The notes: generated by a model from the letters alone, not told the origin. A DNA stretch of 64,000 nt from Scopulibacillus_A cellulosilyticus (GCF_042665295.1 NZ_JBHTCO010000014.1:62001-126000), one strand, 5' to 3'; positions 1-8,872 are shown, counted from the first letter of the stretch. Numbers and translations: made by a program.

Positions 1-1
1 C

Positions 2-823
2 TTTTTGGCTTATGAACCTGATTATTGTATTATTACAAATATTGACTTTGATCATTCTGACTACTATAAGGGTTTGGATGATGTTGTTGATGCTTTTCAG
101 GAAATGGCATTAAAAGTTAAAAAGGCGATTATTGCTTGCGGAGATGATAAGAAGCTCCAGAAAATTAAAACAAATGTACCGATTATTTACTATGGTTTTG
201 ATGAAGAAAACGACTTCCAAGCCAGAAATGTGGAAACAACTGAAAAAGGGTCTACATTTGACGTCTTTGTACGTAATGACTTATATGGGAACTTTACAAT
301 TCCAGGCTACGGCGACCATAATATTTTAAACGCATTAGCTGTTATTGCTTTTTGCCATTATCAAAATGTACCTTTGGAATTGTTAAAAAGCCGTTTAGCA
401 ACATTTAAAGGCGTAAAAAGGCGTTTCAGCGAAAAAGAACATGGCACTCAAGTGCTTATTGATGATTATGCTCATCATCCGACTGAGATTAGAGCCACTA
501 TTGAAGCGGCCAGAAAGAAATACCCAAATAAAAAGTTGATTGCAATTTTCCAACCTCATACTTTTACACGAACAATGACCTTTTTAGATGACTTTGCAGC
601 GTGCCTGAAGGACGCTGATCATGTTTATCTATGTGATATTTTTGGTTCAGCAAGGGAACATGACGGGAAATTATCGATCAAAGATTTACAGGACAGGGTC
701 CCGGGTGCTGACCTTCTGACCTTAGATACAGTCAATGAATTGAAAAAATATGATAACAGTGTTTTATTGTTTATGGGTGCCGGTGATATTCAGAAATTCC
801 AAACAGCCTATGAAGCCCTGTAA
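2..823 (+). CDS. murC: UDP-N-acetylmuramate--L-alanine ligase, C-terminal part (cut by window edge)
   Basis: Cytoplasmic ATP-dependent ligase that adds L-alanine to UDP-MurNAc, the first amino-acid step of peptidoglycan precursor synthesis. Only the C-terminal ~273 residues are inside the window; the frame is open at base 2, so the start lies upstream. Visible Mur-ligase features are NIDFDHSDYY early in the fragment (central domain), GDHNILNALA near residue 103 and DDYAHHPTEI in the C-terminal domain, which is typical of MurC. It is followed by ytxG and ytxH, the same order as in B. subtilis. Identification is firm; the missing N-terminal domain is only a window effect. Confidence 0.95.
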   Translation, partial: FLAYEPDYCIITNIDFDHSDYYKGLDDVVDAFQEMALKVKKAIIACGDDKKLQKIKTNVPIIYYGFDEENDFQARNVETTEKGSTFDVFVRNDLYGNFTIPGYGDHNILNALAVIAFCHYQNVPLELLKSRLATFKGVKRRFSEKEHGTQVLIDDYAHHPTEIRATIEAARKKYPNKKLIAIFQPHTFTRTMTFLDDFAACLKDADHVYLCDIFGSAREHDGKLSIKDLQDRVPGADLLTLDTVNELKKYDNSVLLFMGAGDIQKFQTAYEAL

Positions 824-934
824 ACGACAAAAATGATTTATCTTTATCTTCTTTTTTGCTTTAAGAAAGTAATAATATACTTGGTTTAATTAAACACTAT
901 TAAGGGAAGTGTATGAAAAAAAGGAGGTTCCAAC

Positions 935-1360
935 GTGATAATCATTCTTTATTTAGCTGTTGCAGTGTTGGCCATTGCGTTTGCTGTGTTAGTTTATTTT
1001 GTATCGCAGACTCTGCGTTCAGCGCAGCAAACATTGGATAATGTTGCAAAAACAATGAGCAGTATTGAAAATCAAATGCACGGTATCACGGAAGAGACAA
1101 CACTACTCTTACATAATACCAATCAACTATTAGAGGATGTAGAAGGTAAATCGAAGCATCTTAATCCAATCTTTGAATCAGTTGGCGGCATTGGCAGAAC
1201 AATTAAAGGCGTCAATGAATCGGTACAGAATATTACAGCCACTGTCACTAGAAAAAGTGAAGAACATTCTGAACAAGTTGCTCAAACTTTACAATGGGGT
1301 CAAGCATTTATTGAATTATGGAGTAAGTGGAGAGCAAAGAAGGCTGTTGAAAAAGAATAA
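935..1360 (+). CDS. ytxG: YtxG, DUF948-type membrane-anchored protein
   Basis: Small protein (141 aa) with one N-terminal hydrophobic segment (residues 2-25) followed by a long helical, probably coiled-coil region rich in polar residues. This is the layout of DUF948/YtxG general-stress proteins. The GTG start is chosen because a strong AAAGGAGG ribosome site lies about 8 bases upstream. It sits between murC and ytxH as in B. subtilis, where this pair belongs to the general stress group. Molecular function is not known; a structural role at the membrane is inference. I see no convincing sigma-B promoter. Confidence 0.85.
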   Translation: MIIILYLAVAVLAIAFAVLVYFVSQTLRSAQQTLDNVAKTMSSIENQMHGITEETTLLLHNTNQLLEDVEGKSKHLNPIFESVGGIGRTIKGVNESVQNITATVTRKSEEHSEQVAQTLQWGQAFIELWSKWRAKKAVEKE

Positions 1361-1472
1361 AAAGTTTTCATTAATGGGTTTTTCATCTATGTTGAATGTT
1401 AGGTAATCATCTCGATTTCCTAGGGCATTTTTACCGCCCCGGGAACGAGTGAATTTTAAAAGGAGGAAATGA

Positions 1473-1826
1473 ATGATGAGTGAGAAAAAAGTCAGTGCAA
1501 AAGGTTTTGTCATTGGTGTTTTAGTTGGCGGTACCGCCGGTGCTTTGACAGCTTTACTTCTGTCACCTAAGTCTGGCAAAGAAATTCGCAGCGGTATTAA
1601 CGTGCAATCGCAGACGTTAAAGAAGAAAAGCAATGACTTAGCACAATTAGCTTTGGAGAAATCTTCGAGTATTGCTAAGACAGTTTCTGATCAGTCATCT
1701 AATGTTGTCACTAAAATGAAGGACTGGCAAGGCTCACTTCGAGGAAACAGAAAGAGCGTGGAGGTTGGCAGCTCTAAGGATTCCAAGGAACATTCATTTC
1801 CGAAAGACTATGATGAAAACAAATAA
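1473..1826 (+). CDS. ytxH: YtxH domain protein
   Basis: 117-aa protein with an N-terminal glycine-rich hydrophobic segment (FVIGVLVGGTAGALTALLLS, residues 11-30) and the PKSGKEIR motif just after it, the signature of YtxH-family general stress proteins. The rest is a hydrophilic helical tail. AGGAGG lies 6 bases before ATG 1473 and 9 before ATG 1476, so either may be used. It follows ytxG by 112 bases and ends at a hairpin terminator. The third gene of the B. subtilis group, ytxJ, is absent here. Biochemical role unknown. Confidence 0.85.
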   Translation: MMSEKKVSAKGFVIGVLVGGTAGALTALLLSPKSGKEIRSGINVQSQTLKKKSNDLAQLALEKSSSIAKTVSDQSSNVVTKMKDWQGSLRGNRKSVEVGSSKDSKEHSFPKDYDENK

Positions 1827-1862
1827 GCAATAAAAAAGAGGCGAAACCTGCGTCCTCTATAG

Positions 1863-1890
1863 AAAACTGGGCGATGCCCAGTTTTCTTTA
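1863..1890 (+). terminator. Rho-independent terminator after ytxH
   Basis: A perfect 10-bp stem, AAAACTGGGC / GCCCAGTTTT with loop GAT, is followed by CTTTA. Its shape and 3' end (GTTTTCTTTA) resemble the hairpin of the dispersed repeats at 55451, 60333 and 62314. Confidence 0.8.
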
Positions 1891-2023
1891 ATGAAATCAA
1901 TTAATTAAAATAACGATAAAAGTACGATATAATAAGAGTTGTTATTTACCCGAAAAGAAGTACCGAAGATTGTATTAAAAAACGCTAAGTTTTGATAGTG
2001 CAGATGGATGGAGGAGAAATTGC

Positions 2024-3106
2024 ATGAGTACGGCAGAAATTGATAAACTTAGAATAAAAGTAGATGAGATCGATCTCAAATTAAGGGACATGTTAAATGA
2101 GAGGGCTGGGTTAGTCAAAGATATCAGCCGTCTCAAAAAGGTTCATGGGCTGCCAAGTTTTGATCCTATTCGTGAAAGGGAAATGCTAAATCATATTGCA
2201 GACAATAACGAAGGCCCATTCGAAACCGGAACCCTTCAGCATATTTTTAAGGAAATTTTTAAAGCCGGCTTGGAATTACAAGAAAATGATCATCGAAAAG
2301 CACTGTTAGTTTCACGCCGGAAAAAGGCGGAAGATACGATTGTTCAAGTCAATCAGGATAGTATTGGCGATGGGATACAACGTCTGGTTGCCGGTCCTTG
2401 CTCTGTTGAAAGTTATGAACAAACCGCAAGAGTTGCCGAAAGCTTAAAAAAACATGGACTGGCTTTATTAAGAGGCGGCGCTTTCAAACCAAGAACTTCT
2501 CCATATGATTTTCAAGGATTAGGATTGGAAGGTTTGAAAATTTTAAAACGTGTGGCAGATGAATATAATTTGTCTGTTATCAGTGAAATTGTTTCACCAA
2601 AAGATATTGAAACAGCCGAAGAGTATATTGATGTCATTCAAATTGGCGCAAGAAATATGCAAAACTTTGAGTTGCTGAAAGAAGCCGGTAAATCAAATAA
2701 GCCGGTATTATTAAAAAGGGGTCTTGCAGCGACAATTGAAGAATTTATGAACGCAGCGGAATATATTATTTCATCCGGAAACGAAAATATTATTTTATGT
2801 GAACGCGGGATACGGACTTATGAAAGAGCAACAAGAAATACATTAGATATTTCGGCTGTTCCGATATTAAAACAAGAGACACATTTGCCAGTTTTAGTAG
2901 ATGTAACCCATTCAACAGGAAGACGGGATTTGCTTCTTCCAACTGCAAAAGCGGCACTTGCTATCGGCGCTGACGGTATAATGGCTGAAGTTCATCCTGA
3001 TCCTGCAGTAGCTTTATCGGATGCAGCACAGCAAATGGATTTAGAGCAATTTGACCAATTTGTTGAGCAGCTGAAGAAATACGGTCTTCATACAAATGAA
3101 AAATAA
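2024..3106 (+). CDS. aroA: Bifunctional chorismate mutase / 3-deoxy-7-phosphoheptulonate synthase
   Basis: Cytoplasmic enzyme opening the shikimate pathway: it condenses phosphoenolpyruvate and erythrose 4-phosphate to DAHP. An N-terminal AroQ-type chorismate mutase domain (residues ~1-85, IDKLRIKVDEIDLKLRDMLN) serves as the regulatory module that senses chorismate/prephenate. The DAHP synthase barrel follows (~residues 110-355; VAGPCSVES, RGGAFKPRTSPYDFQG, DVTHSTGRRD). The 360-aa length and domain order match B. subtilis AroA(G). ATG 2024 has a GGAGGAGAAA site upstream. It lies between ytxH and ccpA as in B. subtilis and ends at its own terminator. Confidence 0.96.
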   Translation: MSTAEIDKLRIKVDEIDLKLRDMLNERAGLVKDISRLKKVHGLPSFDPIREREMLNHIADNNEGPFETGTLQHIFKEIFKAGLELQENDHRKALLVSRRKKAEDTIVQVNQDSIGDGIQRLVAGPCSVESYEQTARVAESLKKHGLALLRGGAFKPRTSPYDFQGLGLEGLKILKRVADEYNLSVISEIVSPKDIETAEEYIDVIQIGARNMQNFELLKEAGKSNKPVLLKRGLAATIEEFMNAAEYIISSGNENIILCERGIRTYERATRNTLDISAVPILKQETHLPVLVDVTHSTGRRDLLLPTAKAALAIGADGIMAEVHPDPAVALSDAAQQMDLEQFDQFVEQLKKYGLHTNEK

Positions 3107-3118
3107 TTAGTCTGGATG

Positions 3119-3155
3119 CCCCTGCCTTTTCAAAGGCAGGGGATCTCACTTTTTA
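3119..3155 (+). terminator. Rho-independent terminator after aroA
   Basis: An 11-bp stem, CCCCTGCCTTT (3119-3129) / AAAGGCAGGGG (3132-3142), is followed by a T-rich run ending in TTTTTAT. Confidence 0.85.
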
Positions 3156-3356
3156 TACGTACTATTATTATGTTTTATATTTTGACAAATATTTATTGAC
3201 TAGTTACTGTTAAAATGATAGAAATAATGGGTATCATTAATAATGAGATAATCGAACTTAATATATGAAAACTGACTCAGTCGTTAAGATTAATATAGTT
3301 CTGGTTATAATAAAAAGTAAAAAGACGCTAGTAATAGTTTTATGAGGAGGACGTAG

Positions 3357-4358
3357 ATGATGAGCGCAACAATTTATGATGTGGCGAGAGAAGCGGGGGT
3401 TTCAATGGCGACCGTTTCCAGGGTGGTTAATGGAAATCCCAATGTTAAACCAACGACAAGAAAAAAAGTTTTGGATGCCATTGAAAAGTTAGGATATCGT
3501 CCAAATGCAGTGGCCCGGGGTCTCGCAAGTAAAAAAACAACGACAGTAGGCGTTATTATTCCGGATATCTCAAGTATTTTCTTTTCTGAACTGGCACGGG
3601 GAATCGAAGATATTGCAACGATGTATAAGTATAATATTATCCTTTGTAACTCAGATCAAAATCCGGATAAGGAAATCCATTTAATACATACATTACTGGG
3701 CAAACAAGTTGATGGGATCGTCTTTATGGGCGGAAAAATTACCTACAGGCATGTGGAAGAATTTAAAAAGTCACCGGTTCCAATTGTATTGGCTGCAACA
3801 GTAGACGGGCATAAAGAAATTCCTTCAGTTAATATTAATTATGCAGAAGCGGTTTGCGATGCTGTTTCTCATTTCGTTGAAAATAATCATAAAAATATCG
3901 CTTTTGTATCTGGACCCCTTGATGATCCGATCAACGGTGTATATAAATTAAATGGTTATAAAAAGGCGCTTGAAGAAGGCGGTTTAAATTATGATGAGAA
4001 ATATGTTGCTGAAGGCGATTACACTTATGACACGGCAAAAGAAGTAACAGCCCATCTTTTGCAGCTGGAAGAAAGACCGACAGCCATTTTAGCCGGAACA
4101 GACGAAATGGCGCTTGGTGTCATTCATGAAATTCAAGATCAGGGCTTGAATGTACCTAATGATATTGAGGTCATAAGCTGTGATAATACAAGACTGGCGC
4201 AAATGGTTCGGCCGACACTCTCCAGTGTTGTGCAGCCAATGTATGATATCGGTGCAGTCGCCATGCGTCTGTTAACAAAATATATGAGCAATGAAGAAGT
4301 AAGCGACCATATTGTCGTGCTTCCTCACCGGATTGAACTTAGGGATTCAACTAAATAA
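3357..4358 (+). CDS. ccpA: Catabolite control protein A
   Basis: LacI/GalR-family master regulator of carbon catabolite control; it binds cre sites with HPr-Ser46-P as corepressor. It has an N-terminal helix-turn-helix (TIYDVAREAGVSMATVSRVV), a hinge region (NAVARGLASKKT) and a periplasmic-binding-like core ending in LPHRIELRDST. The 333-aa length and location after aroA match B. subtilis CcpA. AGGAGG lies 8-13 bases before ATG ATG at 3357/3360. The acuA-acsA genes nearby and a cre-like site at 25788 are possible targets. In B. subtilis motPS follow ccpA; they are missing here. Confidence 0.96.
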   Translation: MMSATIYDVAREAGVSMATVSRVVNGNPNVKPTTRKKVLDAIEKLGYRPNAVARGLASKKTTTVGVIIPDISSIFFSELARGIEDIATMYKYNIILCNSDQNPDKEIHLIHTLLGKQVDGIVFMGGKITYRHVEEFKKSPVPIVLAATVDGHKEIPSVNINYAEAVCDAVSHFVENNHKNIAFVSGPLDDPINGVYKLNGYKKALEEGGLNYDEKYVAEGDYTYDTAKEVTAHLLQLEERPTAILAGTDEMALGVIHEIQDQGLNVPNDIEVISCDNTRLAQMVRPTLSSVVQPMYDIGAVAMRLLTKYMSNEEVSDHIVVLPHRIELRDSTK

Positions 4359-4363
4359 CATAA

Positions 4364-4396
4364 AAGAACCGGAATTTTTTGTTCCGGTTCTTCTTG
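4364..4396 (+). terminator. Rho-independent terminator after ccpA
   Basis: An 11-bp stem, AAGAACCGGAA (4364-4374) / TTCCGGTTCTT (4382-4392), has a T-rich loop and short T-run. Confidence 0.85.
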
Positions 4397-4492
4397 TCAA
4401 AATGTAATACTGGGAAAAAGGAATTCAGCTATACTCAAGTTAAATGGATTTGTCTCTTCACGTCACAAGCTCCAGAGGCGTCAATTCAAGTC

Positions 4493-4954
4493 TTAGCTTT
4501 GTTCTTTGATACTGATACCAAGCTTTTTAAGTAAAAGTATTAATGTTTCTTTTTCTTCTTCTTCAAGACCGCTCATGGCACTTTTTAATGCCTGCTTATG
4601 TTTTGGAAAAATTTCTTTTAATAATTGATTCCCTTTGTCTGTTAGTTCAGCATAAGTCACTCTTCTATCATCTGGACAAGGTCTTCTTTTTAGATATCCC
4701 TTTTTTTCGAGCTGGTCAACAACGTATGTGATGCTGCCGCTGGCAAGAAGTATACGATGCCGGATCTGCTGAATAGGCTGAGGTCCTTTATGATATAAAA
4801 GTTCCAGAACACCGAACTCTGTAAAATTAATTTCGTATTGTTTAATATCTTTTTTCGCATAATCCATGATGGATTTATAAGCATGAGAAAGGACAACCAT
4901 AAGGTGTAAGGATGGATCTTTATCTTGCTTCATTTCTTTTTTTTCTATATCCAT
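4493..4954 (-). CDS. MarR-family repressor, MhqR-like
   Basis: 153-aa winged-helix MarR-type repressor. The recognition region reads ILLASGSITYVVDQLEKKGY and the wing RRPCPDDRRVTYAELTDKG, closely resembling B. subtilis MhqR (YkvE), the thiol/quinone-stress repressor of azoR2 and mhqNOP-type detoxification genes. The upstream frame starts at a TTG (4963); ATG 4954 is preferred because AAAGG lies 9 bases before it. Its promoter contains a palindrome matching the known MhqR operator, which supports autoregulation. No dioxygenase or azoreductase target gene is adjacent. It is inserted between ccpA and acuC. Family call is firm; the MhqR equivalence is likely. Confidence 0.8.
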   Translation of the reverse strand: MDIEKKEMKQDKDPSLHLMVVLSHAYKSIMDYAKKDIKQYEINFTEFGVLELLYHKGPQPIQQIRHRILLASGSITYVVDQLEKKGYLKRRPCPDDRRVTYAELTDKGNQLLKEIFPKHKQALKSAMSGLEEEEKETLILLLKKLGISIKEQS

Positions 4955-4978
4955 TTTGTTCAACCTTTCTGCTTTCTA

Positions 4979-5025
4979 TATCTCGAATTCGAGTCAATTA
5001 TATAACTATAAAAATCATATGTCAA
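4979..5025 (-). promoter_or_regulatory. SigA promoter with MhqR-type operator for the MarR gene
   Basis: On the minus strand TTGACA (5025-5020), a 17-base spacer and TATAAT (5002-4997) form a consensus sigma-A promoter. Immediately downstream, at 4979-4996, lies TATCTCGAATTCGAGTCA with a perfect 12-bp core palindrome CTCGAATTCGAG. It matches the recalled MhqR operator TATCTCGAATTCGAGATA at 15 of 18 positions. Binding there would block initiation of the repressor's own gene. Confidence 0.82.
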
Positions 5026-5046
5026 CTTTGCAATCTAAAAATGTCA

Positions 5047-5079
5047 GAACCCCGCCTTGATTGATCCAGCGCGGGGTTC
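5047..5079 (-). terminator. Rho-independent terminator after acuC
   Basis: A 9-bp stem, GAACCCCGC (5047-5055) / GCGGGGTTC (5071-5079), read on the minus strand is followed by TGACATTTTT. It separates acuC from the MarR gene. Confidence 0.75.
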
Positions 5080-5088
5080 CAAAACTTT

Positions 5089-6240
5089 TTACATTGTTCT
5101 GTAAATAGATTGCAGCAATTGTCTCAGAGCTACTTGATTTCTCTGAGTGATTTCATTATGGCGGGGAATGGCCGGGTAGCTGTCAACAGGGTCGAGCCAC
5201 TTATCCGGCATTTTCCTTGCAGTTTTCTCCCATTTTTTCACATATTCAATAGGCAATTCATCATCATCGCGCTCGAATCCGCTCATCTCCATCCATAATA
5301 ATGACCAAGCTCTAGGGACAACCCGCCATATATCATATCCGCCTCCGCCAACAGCAATCCATTTGCCATTCGTATACCGATGAGCTAACTGATGGATGAT
5401 GCGGGGAATCTCCTGGTAACTTTTCATTGAAAGGCATAAATGTGTAAGCGGGTCATAAAAATGGGCGTCAGCGCCATGTTGAGATACGATGATATCAGGC
5501 TTAAAAAATGAAGCCACTTCATTGATTGATTCTTTAAATACTTCGATCCAGGAATCATCTTCTGTAAAAGCATCAACAGGAATATTAAAACAATATCCAT
5601 AGCCCTTTCCCGTGCCTCTTTCGGTTGTTTCACCCGTACCCGGAAATAAGTAGCGCCCGGTTTCGTGAATGGAATACGTACAAACATCAGCATCCTCATA
5701 GAAGGACCACTGGACGCCGTCTCCATGATGAGCATCAGTGTCAATGTACAACACTCTTAAGTTATGACATTCCCTTAAATGTTTAATAGCAATGGAAACA
5801 TCGTTATATACACAAAAGCCTGATCCGCGGTTTCTTATACCATGATGAAGGCCGCCGCTGATATTTAATGCATGATCAACTTTTCCTTCCATGACTAAAT
5901 CAACACATGTTAAAGTGGCGCCAACAACATCCAAAGCGGCTTGATGCATCCCTTCAAAAATGGGTGTATCTTCAGTATCCAATCCAAAAACTTTCGCCTT
6001 TGGGCACTTGCTATTAGGGAGACTGGCTTGTTTAACCACTTCAATATAAGCGGGGTCATGGATCATAAGCAAATCATCTTCGGAACCTTTGCGGGGGGAA
6101 ACAATCATCGAATCGTTAAGGGCCCCGCATGATTTTAATAGATCAATGGTTAGCTCAATCCTTAAGGGATTGAAAGGATGATGATCATTAAACTTATAAT
6201 TTAAAAGTTCTTTTGAATATACAAATGCACTTTTATACAT
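5089..6240 (-). CDS. acuC: AcuC, acetoin utilization lysine deacetylase
   Basis: Class I/II histone-deacetylase-fold enzyme (383 aa). In B. subtilis AcuC removes acetyl groups from acetyl-CoA synthetase AcsA, reactivating it. Visible motifs are VLYIDTDAHHGDGVQ (metal and catalytic His/Asp), GGLHHG, and GGGGYD near the C-terminus, all typical of AcuC/HDAC proteins. The start has AAGGAAG about 9 bases upstream. It lies 78 bases downstream of acuA, so the two are probably one transcript. AcuB, which separates them in B. subtilis, is absent. Confidence 0.95.
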   Translation of the reverse strand: MYKSAFVYSKELLNYKFNDHHPFNPLRIELTIDLLKSCGALNDSMIVSPRKGSEDDLLMIHDPAYIEVVKQASLPNSKCPKAKVFGLDTEDTPIFEGMHQAALDVVGATLTCVDLVMEGKVDHALNISGGLHHGIRNRGSGFCVYNDVSIAIKHLRECHNLRVLYIDTDAHHGDGVQWSFYEDADVCTYSIHETGRYLFPGTGETTERGTGKGYGYCFNIPVDAFTEDDSWIEVFKESINEVASFFKPDIIVSQHGADAHFYDPLTHLCLSMKSYQEIPRIIHQLAHRYTNGKWIAVGGGGYDIWRVVPRAWSLLWMEMSGFERDDDELPIEYVKKWEKTARKMPDKWLDPVDSYPAIPRHNEITQRNQVALRQLLQSIYRTM

Positions 6241-6318
6241 AGGCTGTACTTCCTTTTCTTTATGTCAGTTTATTTTTTGTCATTTCTCTAATCTAATATC
6301 CAACTTCCAACTTCCAAA

Positions 6319-6951
6319 CTAGTACATATATTTATATTTAAATCTCAAATGGTCAAAATCTTCAATGGCGTCTTTAGGTACATGGCTCCCAATACGAACC
6401 ATTAAACAATTGGCAGGGTGTGAACAAATTTCCGGGTCATCAGTTGCAAACACTTCCAAACCGCCTGCTTGCATCATTTTTTCCATTACTTTGCGGTAAT
6501 CCCATACAGATAAACCTGTTCCTTTTAAATCCCAATGCCAATAATATTCCGTTGTGATGATAATATAGTTATCCATAAATGGATCCATCATTGAGACGTT
6601 TAGCAAACCTTTACCAACTTTATATTTTCGAAAATCAGGTATAACTTCAATAGCGCCCAACTCAATGAGATAAGGATTATTGCTTTCAGACCATCTTTCT
6701 AAAGGGTCTGGATAAAGGTATGTGACGTAACCGATGATTTTATTATGGTTTCTGGCGATAATGATGCGCCCATCAGGCAAATCGGCAATTTCTTTAAGGG
6801 CCTCAAACTGTTCCTGAGCGGGGCGGAAAGCTGTTAAGTCATCATGAAATTGATAGGTTTCAAGCCGCGATTTCGGGATAGGCCCCTCTATTACAAGTTT
6901 TCCCTTAGGTGTTGCGAGTGTCATAGCGTTGTATGTTTTTATATGGTTCAA
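6319..6951 (-). CDS. acuA: AcuA, GNAT-family protein acetyltransferase
   Basis: 210-aa GNAT acetyltransferase, the same length as B. subtilis AcuA, which acetylates and inactivates AcsA on its C-terminal catalytic lysine. The GNAT fold is visible around IARNHNKIIGYVTYLYPDP and ELGAIEVIPDFRKYKVGKGLLN (the acetyl-CoA loop region). It is transcribed divergently from acsA across a 150-base intergenic region and reads toward acuC, so writer, eraser and target of the switch are side by side. ATG 6951 follows a G-rich ribosome site (GGGGG). Call is firm by sequence and context. Confidence 0.93.
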   Translation of the reverse strand: MNHIKTYNAMTLATPKGKLVIEGPIPKSRLETYQFHDDLTAFRPAQEQFEALKEIADLPDGRIIIARNHNKIIGYVTYLYPDPLERWSESNNPYLIELGAIEVIPDFRKYKVGKGLLNVSMMDPFMDNYIIITTEYYWHWDLKGTGLSVWDYRKVMEKMMQAGGLEVFATDDPEICSHPANCLMVRIGSHVPKDAIEDFDHLRFKYKYMY

Positions 6952-6983
6952 TCGGGTTACCCCCTAACTAATCAATCACTATT

Positions 6984-7013
6984 ATTATACCCTTCTGCTG
7001 TAAGGGTTTACAA
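6984..7013 (-). promoter_or_regulatory. Candidate promoter of acuA-acuC
   Basis: On the minus strand TTGTAA (7013-7008) and TATAAT (6989-6984) are separated by 18 bases, about 30 bases before the acuA start. I found no clear cre site in this intergenic region. Confidence 0.55.
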
Positions 7014-7040
7014 TCCGTAAAATAATTGTAATTTAAAATT

Positions 7041-7069
7041 TTGAGAAATATCTAGTTTTATAATATAAT
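7041..7069 (+). promoter_or_regulatory. Candidate SigA promoter of acsA
   Basis: TTGAGA (7041-7046), a 17-base spacer and TATAAT (7064-7069) lie 36 bases before the acsA start. Confidence 0.65.
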
Positions 7070-7104
7070 AGCTGTATACGATTTCAAGTGAGGAGGAAAT
7101 GATA

Positions 7105-8823
7105 ATGGAATATGAAACATTACCAGCAAGTTCCGGGAAACATAATCTTGAAGATTACGATAAAGCGAGGGAGCAATTTAACTGGGAAAAAGTTGAAGAA
7201 GCCTTTACTTGGAGTAAAACAGGAAAAGTAAATATTGCATATGAAGCTATCGATCGGCACGCTGAAAGCGAAAGAAAAAATAAAGTCGCTTTATATTATT
7301 CAAATGGCGAAAGAAACGAGAAATATACTTTTTCAGAAATGAAAAGGTTATCGAATAAAGCCGCTAATGTGCTGAAAAGAGCCGCTGATGTTGAAAAGGG
7401 CGACCGTGTGTTTATTTTTATGCCAAGATCGCCTGAACTTTATACAGCACTATTGGGCGCTGTTAAATTAGGGGCTATTGTCGGGCCGCTTTTCGAAGCA
7501 TTTATGGAAGGAGCTGTCAGAGACCGCCTCGAAGACAGTGAAGCCAAAGTAATTATAACAACACCCGATTTAGTAGATCGTGTTCCGTATAAAGATCTTG
7601 AACATCTAAAGACTGTAGTGATCGTTGGCGACGATGTTAAAGAAGAAGGGCCGTTTATTGATTTTCATAAATGGATGAAGGATGCAAGCGATCAATTGGA
7701 TATTGAATGGGTTGACAGGGAAGACGGCTTGATTCTTCATTATACATCAGGCTCTACCGGCAAACCAAAAGGTGTTCTCCATGTCCATAACGCCATGCTC
7801 CAGCAGTATCAAACAGGAAAATACGTCCTTGATTTGAAAGAGGATGATGTTTACTGGTGTACGGCTGATCCGGGCTGGGTAACAGGCACATCGTACGGTA
7901 TATTTGCCCCTTGGTTAAACGGTGCATCCAGCGTGGTTCGCGGGGGGCGCTTTAAGCCGGAAGATTGGTACCAAACAATTGAAGACTACGGTGTTACCGT
8001 TTGGTACAGTGCACCAACTTCATTCCGGATGCTGATGGGTGCGGGTCAGGATGTTTTGGAAAAATATAATTTATCAAGTTTACGTCATATTCTTTCCGTC
8101 GGTGAACCGCTTAATCCTGAGGTTGTCCGCTGGGGAGTTCAGGTTTTCCAAAAAAGAATTCATGATACGTGGTGGATGACAGAAACCGGTGCTATGATGA
8201 TCTGTAACTATCCATCGATGCCGTTAAAGCCCGGATCAATGGGCAAACCGATTCCTGGTGTAACCGCTGCTATTGTTGATGATCATGGTAATGAATGCCC
8301 GCCTAATACCATGGGTAATTTAGCACTTAAAAAAGGTTGGCCTTCAATGATGAGAACCATTTGGAATAATGAAGAAAAATATAATTCTTATTTCACGCCT
8401 GAGGGCTGGTATGTGTCAGGTGACTCCGCCTACATGGATGAAGATGGTTACTTCTGGTTCCAAGGACGTATTGATGATGTTATTATGACGAGCGGTGAGC
8501 GCGTCGGTCCGTTTGAGGTTGAAAGCAAGCTTGTTGAACATCCGGCTGTAGCTGAAGCAGGGGTTATTGGCATACCTGACCCTGTCAGAGGCGAAATTAT
8601 CAAAGCGTTCATTGGTCTTCGTGAAGGATATGAACCAAATGATGAATTAAAAGAAGATATCCGTTTGTTTGTTAAAAAAGGTTTGGCGGCACATGCAGCA
8701 CCGAGACAAATTGAATTTCGTGATAAGTTGCCGAAAACAAGAAGCGGAAAAATTATGAGACGGGTTTTAAAAGCTTGGGAGTTAGATTTGCCGACAGGCG
8801 ATTTATCAACAATGGAAGATTAA
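7105..8823 (+). CDS. acsA: Acetyl-CoA synthetase
   Basis: AMP-forming synthetase converting acetate, ATP and CoA to acetyl-CoA (572 aa, like B. subtilis AcsA). Motifs: YTSGSTGKPKG (AMP/phosphate loop), WWMTETG (adenylation), YVSGDSAYMDEDGYFWFQGR (hinge) and PKTRSGKIMRR near the C-terminus. The last carries the catalytic lysine that AcuA acetylates and AcuC deacetylates. ATG 7105 is chosen over ATG 7099 because AGGAGG (7091-7096) is 8 bases from it. It is divergent from acuA. In B. subtilis tyrS and rpsD follow; here a 33-kb accessory block intervenes and tyrS is not in the window. Confidence 0.96.
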   Translation: MEYETLPASSGKHNLEDYDKAREQFNWEKVEEAFTWSKTGKVNIAYEAIDRHAESERKNKVALYYSNGERNEKYTFSEMKRLSNKAANVLKRAADVEKGDRVFIFMPRSPELYTALLGAVKLGAIVGPLFEAFMEGAVRDRLEDSEAKVIITTPDLVDRVPYKDLEHLKTVVIVGDDVKEEGPFIDFHKWMKDASDQLDIEWVDREDGLILHYTSGSTGKPKGVLHVHNAMLQQYQTGKYVLDLKEDDVYWCTADPGWVTGTSYGIFAPWLNGASSVVRGGRFKPEDWYQTIEDYGVTVWYSAPTSFRMLMGAGQDVLEKYNLSSLRHILSVGEPLNPEVVRWGVQVFQKRIHDTWWMTETGAMMICNYPSMPLKPGSMGKPIPGVTAAIVDDHGNECPPNTMGNLALKKGWPSMMRTIWNNEEKYNSYFTPEGWYVSGDSAYMDEDGYFWFQGRIDDVIMTSGERVGPFEVESKLVEHPAVAEAGVIGIPDPVRGEIIKAFIGLREGYEPNDELKEDIRLFVKKGLAAHAAPRQIEFRDKLPKTRSGKIMRRVLKAWELDLPTGDLSTMED

Positions 8824-8833
8824 TGTAAACTTA

Positions 8834-8872
8834 ATAGTCTGTCGAGGTATTCTCGACAGACTATAATTATTT
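8834..8872. terminator. Bidirectional hairpin terminator between acsA and the FUSC gene
   Basis: A perfect 13-bp stem, ATAGTCTGTCGAG (8834-8846) / CTCGACAGACTAT (8852-8864), is followed by AATTATTTTT. It touches the end of the convergent gene, so it can serve both. Confidence 0.85.
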
